Translations under genes and position numbers: made by a program
From: Akkermansiaceae bacterium UBA5689
GTDB lineage: Bacteria; Verrucomicrobiota; Verrucomicrobiia; Verrucomicrobiales; Akkermansiaceae
Assembly: GCA_002420305.1 (NCBI GenBank)
Contig: DIHT01000105.1
Span: forward strand, 1 to 12,336
Reading direction: 5' to 3'
DNA: 12,336 bases
The notes under the pieces: generated by a model
Databases searched by the model: none
What the model was told of the DNA's origin: nothing
The model's input: the letters and a program-made list of their open reading frames with translations, nothing else
Shown: positions 6,536 through 12,336 of the stretch, piece after piece
Position numbering within the stretch: position 1 is the first letter of the stretch
Layout: every line of letters starts with the position of its first letter

Positions 6536-7297
6536 TCATTCGTCAAGCAGGTCAAAAAGGTTTATTCCCTGCTGGGGCTGAGGTTCAGCTTGAGGGGTGG
6601 TGCTCTGGCCGGGCGAGGGAGGAGCTTGCCCTGCCGCTACTGCGTCCTCGTCAGTGGTGACCGAGGCATCAAAATCTTCTTCCAATTGGGCGACGATTTC
6701 CTCCCACCAAGCCTGATCGTCCAATTTTTGCTGGATGAAATCATCTTGTTGCTCGGGATCGAGGGAGTCGTGGATGGCTTCGTCCGGTGTTTTCTCGCTC
6801 TCGGCGAGGCTCTCCGCCGACGCAGTAACTTGAGCGGGATAATTGATGATCATTGCCGGGTGGTAGCCATTGGTCGACCGGAGGAGCTGGGGGAACACCT
6901 TTTGGCGTTGTGCCGGGGTAAGGTCCAGTCGATCTGTCATCCGGCTCAGGCGTGAGAGCGCATTTTTCCTCACCCATGGGAGGCGTTTGGCCACATCCTG
7001 ACGCTGTGCGGGTGTCATCCCCTGGGTTGCCGGGCCATCATCGATCGTTACTTCCAACTCTTCGACCTTGGGCAGTCGCGGCTGTGACCCGCGGGTTGGG
7101 TTAGAGCGCATGGCCGTTGAACTCGCTGAAGTTCTTGAGGGGAGAGATCCCGTTCCGCGTTTGGAGTATTCCGCCTTCCCCCCAGGTAGAGCGATGTCAT
7201 CTCCTTCATCAGGACTCTTCCTGAAAGTGATGGTCAGAGCTAGCGTGGCCGCGACCAGAAGCAGGGCCACGCCAAATATTAAGTTACTAAGCTTCAT
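6536..7297 (-). CDS. Membrane-anchored LTxxQ-type periplasmic protein, 253 aa
   Basis: An N-terminal transmembrane segment at ~5-24 (NLIFGVALLLVAATLALTI) should anchor the protein with the rest in the periplasm. After a Ser/Thr/Pro-rich linker (28-78), a helical region carries three repeats of the LTxxQ type: MTPAQ 94-98, LTPAQ 126-130 and LDPEQ 179-183. These are the hallmark of the Spy/CpxP/CnrX-like periplasmic proteins. The C-terminal ~45 residues are Pro/Gln rich and probably disordered, ending NLFDLLDE. Metal-binding residue clusters are not evident. The gene lies behind an ECF-type promoter (7468-7494) with a long leader containing a strong hairpin. It follows the sigma operon, whose last gene also encodes an LTxxQ protein, so a role in envelope stress sensing or buffering is a reasonable inference. 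Exact function unknown. Confidence 0.8.
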   Translation of the reverse strand: MKLSNLIFGVALLLVAATLALTITFRKSPDEGDDIALPGGKAEYSKRGTGSLPSRTSASSTAMRSNPTRGSQPRLPKVEELEVTIDDGPATQGMTPAQRQDVAKRLPWVRKNALSRLSRMTDRLDLTPAQRQKVFPQLLRSTNGYHPAMIINYPAQVTASAESLAESEKTPDEAIHDSLDPEQQDDFIQQKLDDQAWWEEIVAQLEEDFDASVTTDEDAVAAGQAPPSPGQSTTPQAEPQPQQGINLFDLLDE

Positions 7298-7400
7298 TGG
7301 TTAGGGGGAAGTGCATCATTGCCTAAACCGAGGGCGAGTGTCGAGGACAGGTTGCGTTAAGGTTTTGTAAAACAGGAAGTGCTCTCAGGGCTGCGTGGGA

Positions 7401-7455
7401 GAGTTTCTACCCTTTCAGCCCTTGTGGGGATTTAGCCGAAAGGGTAGAAAAACTC
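7401..7455 (-). promoter_or_regulatory. Strong leader hairpin upstream of the 253-aa gene
   Basis: The arm TTTCTACCCTTTC pairs perfectly with GAAAGGGTAGAAA (13 bp). It is extended outward by GAG/CTC after a 2-base bulge, around a 21-base loop that itself contains CCC-N4-GGG. No U-run follows on either strand, so it is not a standard terminator. It starts 12 bases downstream of the predicted -10 element at 7468-7472 and ends 103 bases before the ATG, so it would form the 5' end of the leader. Confidence 0.7.
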
Positions 7456-7467
7456 CTCAGATAAAGC

Positions 7468-7494
7468 TGACGAGTAAGTGGCGGAGGGAGTTAC
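7468..7494 (-). promoter_or_regulatory. ECF-type promoter for the 253-aa LTxxQ gene
   Basis: On the minus strand: GTAACT (7494-7489), 16-base spacer, CGTCA (7472-7468). It lies in the 239-base gap between the sigma operon and the 253-aa gene, 170 bases before that gene's ATG. It is the third window copy with identical spacing. The rest of the gap holds the leader hairpin and nothing else I can support. Confidence 0.65.
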
Positions 7495-7536
7495 AGATGA
7501 GCCTCGGGAAGAGTAGAAATGTCTTCGAGCTCTCCC

Positions 7537-7926
7537 TCAATCGGGGGAGGCCCCGGGGAGCTGGGTCTGCTGCTCCGGAGTCAGGTGTTGCCTGAGGCGC
7601 TCGTTGAGGTCCCGGAACTCCTTTCGCCCTGATTGCCTTGCGGCCCTGATGCGCTCTGAGGTTTTTGCGATCTCAAGGCGGATTGCCTGCATCTGCTCCG
7701 GGGTCAAATCGCGGATCGCGTTCTCAATGACCTGACCGGTTGAACGTTCCCAGGTCGTCCAATCGAAATCGCGGCTGCTGGGACTGCCGGACATCTTGGT
7801 CTGGGATGCGGACTGGGGCTGGCTTCCTTTCCGTTCGCCCAGAAGAAATCCTATCCCATACCCGCAAAGAAAGATCGCGAGCAGGGCAAAGGCAATACTG
7901 AGATAGTGTTTAAAGGTGGGCTTCAT
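7537..7926 (-). CDS. Membrane-anchored small LTxxQ (CnrX/Spy-like) protein, 129 aa
   Basis: One transmembrane segment at ~8-29 (YLSIAFALLAIFLCGYGIGFLLG), then a ~100-residue periplasmic part. This part has a low-complexity linker, an amphipathic helical region and two LTPEQ motifs (74-78 and 115-119) separated by a charged helix (EIAKTSERIRAARQSGRKEFRDLNERLRQ region). This is the helical-hairpin layout of Spy/CpxP and of the CnrX periplasmic sensor. Only one His is present in the periplasmic part, so the His-rich metal site of CnrX is not conserved and the signal may differ. Its ATG directly follows the TAG of the upstream one-TM gene (TAGATG), so the two are almost certainly co-translated. 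It is last of the three-gene sigma operon. A sensor or co-regulator role is inferred from context. Confidence 0.8.
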   Translation of the reverse strand: MKPTFKHYLSIAFALLAIFLCGYGIGFLLGERKGSQPQSASQTKMSGSPSSRDFDWTTWERSTGQVIENAIRDLTPEQMQAIRLEIAKTSERIRAARQSGRKEFRDLNERLRQHLTPEQQTQLPGASPD

Positions 7927-8232
7927 CTATTCAGGATCGGGTGGCTGGGGAAGGGACAAGGGTGCTGGGGATGGAACAGAGCTGGGTGAAGTGGGTCGTA
8001 AAATCAGGAAGAAGGTCAGGTAGAGGAGCAGGGCCAGAAGAGCCGCGACCAGCGACCAGCGTCGCCAGAGCACGCTTCTCGCAAACTTCCAGAGGCTCTC
8101 CCTCAGTGTAATGACTCGGGAGATGAAGGTCGAGGGCGCAGCGTCGTGCTGTTCTTCCCGGGTTGTCGCACCTGCGTCCCGAGCGGCGTCCACGAGACGG
8201 CTCCATTGATTTTCTTTGTCTGGCTCAGGCAT
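7927..8232 (-). CDS. Single-TM small protein, candidate CnrY-like anti-sigma factor
   Basis: From the ATG at 8232 the protein has 101 residues: a cytoplasmic N-terminal part of ~59 residues (MPEPDKENQWSRLVDAARDA, later FISRVITLRESLWKFARSV), one transmembrane helix at ~60-78 (SLVAALLALLLYLTFFLIL) and a short Pro/Ser-rich periplasmic tail. An alternative TTG start at 8259 would overlap the sigma stop as TTGA and add nine residues. I do not recognise a named family. The position between an ECF sigma gene and a membrane-anchored LTxxQ gene, the small size and the positive-inside topology match CnrY-type anti-sigma factors, in which a short cytoplasmic segment clamps the sigma factor. The zinc-finger HxxxCxxC anti-sigma motif is absent. 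Role inferred from synteny and topology only. Confidence 0.72.
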   Translation of the reverse strand: MPEPDKENQWSRLVDAARDAGATTREEQHDAAPSTFISRVITLRESLWKFARSVLWRRWSLVAALLALLLYLTFFLILRPTSPSSVPSPAPLSLPQPPDPE

Positions 8233-8255
8233 TGGATTACTGCGGTAGTGGAAAT

Positions 8256-8864
8256 TCAAATGGTTTCGGGGTCTCCCTGAGATTGCATTTCAAGTTGCTT
8301 GATCTGCTCCGCCAATTTGCGGCGTGCCCTCATCGCGGTTACCTTGATTTTACTCGAGCCCCATCCGGTGAGGGCCTCGATCTCGCGAACGGAGCGCTCT
8401 TCCAGGTCGAGAAGCCGAATGACGATCTGCTCTCTTGGCTTCAGGGTAGCGATGAGTTTTTCAAGAAGGCCGGAGAAAAGCTCTCTCTGGGTATCTGAGG
8501 TTTCGGCCTTGGTTACTTTCAGGCTGTTCTCAATGACAGCGACCTCGGGCTCACTCAGGTCAGAATATGCGACCAGAGGGCGGACCCGTTGTTTGCGTAA
8601 CCAGTCGTAGCAAGTGGTGACTGCGATGCGAGACACCCAGTGGTCAAATGGCTGGGGTCCCCGATACTGCTCGATTTTCAGGAAGATTTTCAGGAAGATT
8701 TCCTGGGTGACATCGTCGTGATCTGCCCTCTTCCGGAGGTGGTTGCGCACATTGGCTCGAACTGCAGGATAGAGAATTTCCACCAGTGAACGGTTGGCAG
8801 ATTCGTCTCCCTCTTTGACTGCAGCAAGCAGCTCTTTTGAGATCGTGGGAGGCTCAGGTTCCAT
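8256..8864 (-). CDS. ECF-family RNA polymerase sigma factor
   Basis: A 202-residue sigma-70 family protein of the extracytoplasmic function type: region 2 and region 4 only. Region 2 spans ~30-95, with the polymerase-binding DDVTQEIFLKIF motif (50-61), YRG and HWVSRIAVTTCYDWLRK, the -10 recognition helix. Region 4 spans ~130-187 (LKPREQIVIRLLDLEERSVREIEALTGWGSSKIKVTAMRARRKL), a helix-turn-helix for the -35 element. It should direct RNA polymerase to ECF promoters; three GTAACY-N16-CGTCA promoters lie downstream on the same strand and are the natural target candidates. It heads a compact operon with the one-TM protein and the small LTxxQ protein. Upstream on its own strand a GTAACT (8918-8913) occurs, but 16 bases later there is GCCCG instead of CGTCA, so autoregulation is uncertain. 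Confidence 0.92.
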   Translation of the reverse strand: MEPEPPTISKELLAAVKEGDESANRSLVEILYPAVRANVRNHLRKRADHDDVTQEIFLKIFLKIEQYRGPQPFDHWVSRIAVTTCYDWLRKQRVRPLVAYSDLSEPEVAVIENSLKVTKAETSDTQRELFSGLLEKLIATLKPREQIVIRLLDLEERSVREIEALTGWGSSKIKVTAMRARRKLAEQIKQLEMQSQGDPETI

Positions 8865-8993
8865 GCGCAGGGGGTCAGTCTGGAAGAGGAGCGGGCAGAG
8901 AGCGGTTCGGCAAGTTACAAATCAGGGGATGCCCTTAGACCAGAGAATTCGAGGGAAGAGGGGGACAATTGCACTGGCGCAGAAGCCATAAAT

Positions 8994-11552
8994 ATGGAAT
9001 CTCGGCCCGACCTTCTGATGACCCGGTGCCTTATATTTTTCCTTTTTGGCTACCTGCTGGGGGCACCTCTCAATGGGCAGCGAACGGCCACACCGGTGGA
9101 ACGAATCAGAGTGGCAGAGGGCTTTTCCGTCGAACTGCTTTATTCCGTTCCCCGTGCGAAGCAGGGGTCATGGGTGGCGATGTGCCAGGATGATAAGGAG
9201 AGGCTGATCACCAGTGATCAGTATGGAAGCCTCTACCGGTTTGCTCCGCCGCCTCCGGGGAAGCCACTCGACCCTGCTTCGATCGAGAGGATTGATCTTC
9301 CAGTTGGGCATGCTCAGGGGCTTTGCTACGCTTTTGATAGCCTCTATGTGGTTGTGAATTCGCGTCACAGCGAGACTGGGTCAGGCGTATTCCGTCTGCT
9401 CGATACCAATAGCGATGATAAGTTCGACAAGGTGGTCGTTATCAGGAGGCTGGAAGCAATCGGCGGAGAGCATGGTCCCCATGCGATTCTGCCTTCTCCT
9501 GATGGGAAAGGCCTCGTGGTGCTGATGGGAAACCAGACGCGGCTTCCCGAAGACTTTACCCACTCACGCGTTCCGGAGCTCTGGGGCGAGGACCAGTTGT
9601 TGCCGCCGATGGAACACTTCATGAAGGGGGTAAGAGCTCCCGTGGGACATATTGCACGGATTGACCCCGAGGGGCAGACCTGGGAGGTCATTGCTACTGG
9701 GTTCCGGAATCAATACGATGGCGCTTTTAACGAGGAGGGGGAGCTTTTCACCTATGATGCGGATATGGAGGGAGACTTGAACACCCCCTGGTATCGTCCC
9801 ACGCGAATTAACCATGTTATCAGTGGAGCAGACTTCGGGTGGCGGACTGGATCGGCCAAATTTGCCGATCATTTTCGGGATAGCTTCGGTGCAGTTGTAG
9901 ATATTGGGCCGGGTTCGCCAACGGGAGTTTGTTTCGGGTATGGAGCTAAGTTTCCACGAAAGTATAGGGAGGCTCTGTTCGTATGCGACTGGTCGTACGG
10001 CAAACTCTATGCGGTGCATCTCAGCGAGAAGGGTTCGACCTACGAGGGCCGATTTGAGGAGTTCGCGAGCGGAGCCCCTTTTCCGCTGACCGATATCCTT
10101 ATTCATCCCAAGGATGGGGCCATGTACTGTATCGTCGGGGGGCGGCGCGTGCAGTCTGGGCTGTATCGGGTGACCTATCGCGGCAATTGGAATGCCGTAG
10201 GAGAAGCGCAGGAGTCTACAATTTCGCCCAGTCAGGACTTTCGAAGAAAGCGCTTGGGATTAGAATCTCTTCTTCTCCACGGGGCGAGGCGGCTTTCAGG
10301 CAATGAGCTGGCCGATCTCTGGGGAAACTTGTCCCCCGATGATGATCGTGCGCTGCGGCACGCGGCGAGAGCGGTTCTTGAGAAGCACCCGGCGGGAATG
10401 TGGAGAGAGCTGGTGCTCAAGGAAGAAAACTGTCATCGGGCCGGTCTTGGGCTGATCGCTCTCGCCCGGGCTGGAGCTCCGGGGTCTGCTGGAGATGTAA
10501 TGAACAAGGTGATGGAGTTTGATTATGCGGCTATTAGAGCGGAGCAGGATAGACTCAACCTCCTGCGGGCTCTTACCCTGGCCTTGACCCGTGGAGGGAA
10601 GCCGGAACCTGAAATCCGCCTTCGAGTCCTGAGGTGGCTGGACGATATTTACCCGGCAGCATCGGCACGAGAAAATCGTGACCTGACGGCGTTGCTGGCG
10701 TCGCTTGAAAGCCCCTCGCTAGTCCCGAGGGCCATGATGCTCCTCGAGACCTCGACGAGTCAGGAAGAGCAAATTACGTATGCCATGAACCTTCGGTTCA
10801 TCAAGGAGGGGTGGAGTCCTCCCTTGCGCCGTCAGTACTTCCAGTGGCTTGCCAGATCGGAAAACTATAACGGGGGCCCTCGGTTCAGGGGCTACCTCTC
10901 TGATATTCGGAGAGACGCCATTGCTTCTGTTCCGGCAGGGGAAAGGACCGCAGAACTCAAAAAGTGGTTTAGAGCCCCGGGAGAAAAGGGCCCAGCCCAG
11001 TTCAGCAGCAAGCCTCGCAAGGTAGTCAAGGATTGGGCCATGGAAGATCTGCAGGGGCTGCTGGGCGCCGGGCTGGAGGGGGGCCGAAATTTCGCGAATG
11101 GGCGGAGGATGTTTGGAATTGGGAGTTGTCATGCCTGCCACCGCTTTGATGGAGAAGGAGGAGCTGTGGGCCCCGACCTTACAGCTGTCCATGGTAAGTT
11201 CAGCCCCTACGACCTTCTGGAATCTATCGTGGTGCCGGAGGCTGAAGTCAGCGATCAGTATGGGGCCAGTGCTTTTACCCTCCGGGATGGGAGCCAAGTG
11301 GTGGGTCGGATTATGAACCTTAACAGGAGGAGAGACGGAACGGGAGGTGACGTCTACCGAATCACTACGGATATGATGCGGCCGAACGAAACCCGGGCAG
11401 TCAAAGCAGATGAGATTGTGTCCATCGAGCCGTCAGGCATTTCGATGATGCCTCATGGATTGCTCTCCACAATGGAGGATAGTGATATCCTGGATCTCCT
11501 TGCCTACCTTCTGTCCTCCGGGGATCGCGATGACCCGATGTTCAAGAATTGA
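8994..11552 (+). CDS. PVC-type secreted beta-propeller / c-type cytochrome protein
   Basis: An 852-residue exported protein. A signal peptide lies near the start (MTRCLIFFLFGYLLGAPLNG, beginning at Met9, base 9018, a possible alternative start). Residues ~35-395 match the glucose/sorbosone dehydrogenase-like propeller of PVC proteins (VAEGFSVELLYSVP, DQYGSLYRF, GHAQGLCYAFDSLYVVVNSR, EHGPHAILPSPDG, GFRNQYDGAFNEEGELFTYDADME). Residues ~410-690 are helical and HEAT-like. Residues ~700-840 are a cytochrome c domain of the 'Pirellula/Verrucomicrobium type': heme motif CHACH (Cys712, Cys715, His716), GAVGPDLT, DQYGASAFTLRDG, EPSGISMMPHGLL (Met818/819 as possible sixth ligand) and DILDLLAYLLSS. It probably oxidises a sugar-like or other organic substrate in the periplasm and passes electrons to heme; the substrate is unknown. 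It is transcribed divergently from the sigma operon (129-base gap) and is convergent with the DUF1287 gene. Confidence 0.9.
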   Translation: MESRPDLLMTRCLIFFLFGYLLGAPLNGQRTATPVERIRVAEGFSVELLYSVPRAKQGSWVAMCQDDKERLITSDQYGSLYRFAPPPPGKPLDPASIERIDLPVGHAQGLCYAFDSLYVVVNSRHSETGSGVFRLLDTNSDDKFDKVVVIRRLEAIGGEHGPHAILPSPDGKGLVVLMGNQTRLPEDFTHSRVPELWGEDQLLPPMEHFMKGVRAPVGHIARIDPEGQTWEVIATGFRNQYDGAFNEEGELFTYDADMEGDLNTPWYRPTRINHVISGADFGWRTGSAKFADHFRDSFGAVVDIGPGSPTGVCFGYGAKFPRKYREALFVCDWSYGKLYAVHLSEKGSTYEGRFEEFASGAPFPLTDILIHPKDGAMYCIVGGRRVQSGLYRVTYRGNWNAVGEAQESTISPSQDFRRKRLGLESLLLHGARRLSGNELADLWGNLSPDDDRALRHAARAVLEKHPAGMWRELVLKEENCHRAGLGLIALARAGAPGSAGDVMNKVMEFDYAAIRAEQDRLNLLRALTLALTRGGKPEPEIRLRVLRWLDDIYPAASARENRDLTALLASLESPSLVPRAMMLLETSTSQEEQITYAMNLRFIKEGWSPPLRRQYFQWLARSENYNGGPRFRGYLSDIRRDAIASVPAGERTAELKKWFRAPGEKGPAQFSSKPRKVVKDWAMEDLQGLLGAGLEGGRNFANGRRMFGIGSCHACHRFDGEGGAVGPDLTAVHGKFSPYDLLESIVVPEAEVSDQYGASAFTLRDGSQVVGRIMNLNRRRDGTGGDVYRITTDMMRPNETRAVKADEIVSIEPSGISMMPHGLLSTMEDSDILDLLAYLLSSGDRDDPMFKN

Positions 11553-11589
11553 ACCGTTGAGTCTGGAGCGGGTCACCTGAGACCGTCCC

Positions 11590-12336
11590 TCAATTGGAGA
11601 GGGTCGCTCCGGACTTGGTGTCGGCAGCTGCGGTCATACTCTCACGGATCGGACCAAACCGGAAGTGCCCCGCGATTTCGTAGTCAAACAACTTGTCCTC
11701 CCATTTAGGGCCGGATCCGATATTGTGGACGACCCATTTTTCACCGCTGCGGGCACCGGGTCCAGGAACGATAATCCCGATGTGACTCCCGGCCTGTTCG
11801 GCTGCACCGTAAGGAAGGCTCCAAGTAACAACGTCTCCTATGTCGTAGTCGTCAAGCGAGTGGGAATTGTTCAGGACCTTACCGAAGCGGGAGAAATAGC
11901 GTTGCAGGTTGGGAACTCGACGGTGGTCGATGTTACGATCCGGACCTTTACGCTCCCAGAGCTGGGGGTAGAGCCGGAAGTGCTCAGACATGTCCTCATG
12001 GACGAGCTGTTGCAGATCGACACCGAGAGCGCGATAGCTTCGTACGATGAGATCGGTTGAGACCCCTTTGTTGGCAGGAAGGTCTCCTCCCGGGTAGGCG
12101 ATATCGTAATACCCCGGGTCATATTCAACGTCCTCCGCGGTTCGCTTGAGAGCGGCGGCAGCGAGTTTTTTTGAGAACTCATCAGAGTTCTGCAGGGTCT
12201 CGATAGCCTTGACTTTATTTACTGTAGTGGCCTCTGCCCGCTGGGATTGAAGGAAGGGAATAATCGGACGCAGATAAAAAAAGCCGATCCCGATTACGAG
12301 CATGAGAAGGAACCACCCTCCAAAAAAGCCGCCACT
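11590..12336 (-). CDS. DUF1287 protein with N-terminal membrane anchor (5' end outside window)
   Basis: The frame stays open to the right edge (SGGFFGGWFLL before the ATG at 12303), so the start lies outside and the N-terminal transmembrane segment is longer than the ATG-based ORF suggests. From that ATG the TM part is ~1-18, then a DUF1287 domain (COG3738 family): YDPGYYDIAYPGGDLPANKG, STDLIVRSYRALGVDLQQLVHEDM, RKGPDRNIDHRRVPNLQRYF, DIGDVVTW, GSHIGIIV and VVHNIGSGPKWEDKLFDYEIAGHFRFGP. DUF1287 is thought to be related to the NlpC/P60-type cysteine hydrolase fold. The position that I recall as Cys in the family (GVCTD) is Ser82 here, codon TCA. The conserved His residues (SHIG and VHN) remain. 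Its function in this family is not established; cell-wall or peptide hydrolysis is an inference, weakened by the Ser. Confidence 0.85.
   Translation of the reverse strand, partial: SGGFFGGWFLLMLVIGIGFFYLRPIIPFLQSQRAEATTVNKVKAIETLQNSDEFSKKLAAAALKRTAEDVEYDPGYYDIAYPGGDLPANKGVSTDLIVRSYRALGVDLQQLVHEDMSEHFRLYPQLWERKGPDRNIDHRRVPNLQRYFSRFGKVLNNSHSLDDYDIGDVVTWSLPYGAAEQAGSHIGIIVPGPGARSGEKWVVHNIGSGPKWEDKLFDYEIAGHFRFGPIRESMTAAADTKSGATLSN

Noticed and set aside
8673..8700. 12-base tandem duplication (ATTTTCAGGAAG) inside the sigma gene giving IFLKIFLKI
   Set aside because: The segment has the normal length for ECF region 2 between QE and (F/Y)RG, so it is not an inserted duplication that alters the protein.
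11553..11589. Possible terminator between the convergent cytochrome and DUF1287 genes
   Set aside because: Only a 4-base stem (GGTC/GACC) without a T-run is present on either strand.

Overview
The window looks like a chromosomal segment of a Gram-negative member of the Verrucomicrobiota (PVC superphylum). The evidence is an 852-residue secreted protein with the propeller + repeat + c-type cytochrome layout of the 'Pirellula/Verrucomicrobium' heme-binding family, an outer-membrane porin ending in Phe, a secreted protein with the verrucomicrobial 'YKVEYSDDLVNW' C-terminal domain, and near absence of strong Shine-Dalgarno sites. The genus cannot be told from this sequence.

Layout. (1) 1-1744, plus strand: the 3' part of an OprO/OprP-like porin gene and its terminator, then a destroyed phosphate-transport locus. 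The first ~74 codons of pstS run directly into the last ~44 codons of pstB in another reading frame, so the rest of pstS, any pstC and pstA, and most of pstB are missing. (2) 1765-2526, minus: truA. (3) 2680-7297, minus: an EF-hand protein of 568 aa with ~25 acidic 8-residue repeats, a secreted 330-aa protein, a second EF-hand protein of 221 aa that is a clear paralogue of the end of the first, and a membrane-anchored 253-aa LTxxQ-type protein. (4) 7537-8864, minus: a tight three-gene operon of ECF sigma factor, one-TM small protein and membrane-anchored LTxxQ protein, with an order and topology resembling CnrH-CnrY-CnrX. (5) 8994-11552, plus: the propeller/cytochrome protein. (6) 11590-12336, minus: a DUF1287 protein, cut by the window edge.

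The most interesting pattern is regulatory. The two EF-hand genes and the 253-aa LTxxQ gene each have upstream the same ECF-type promoter, GTAACY-N16-CGTCA, with exactly 16 bases of spacer in all three. In each case an inverted repeat whose 5' arm starts with GAG begins 9-12 bases after the -10 element, which places a hairpin at or close to the 5' end of the predicted mRNA. With the adjacent ECF sigma operon this suggests one local regulon: a membrane-gated sigma factor driving secreted calcium-binding and envelope proteins. The promoter matches and hairpins are seen in the sequence; the link to this particular sigma factor is inference.
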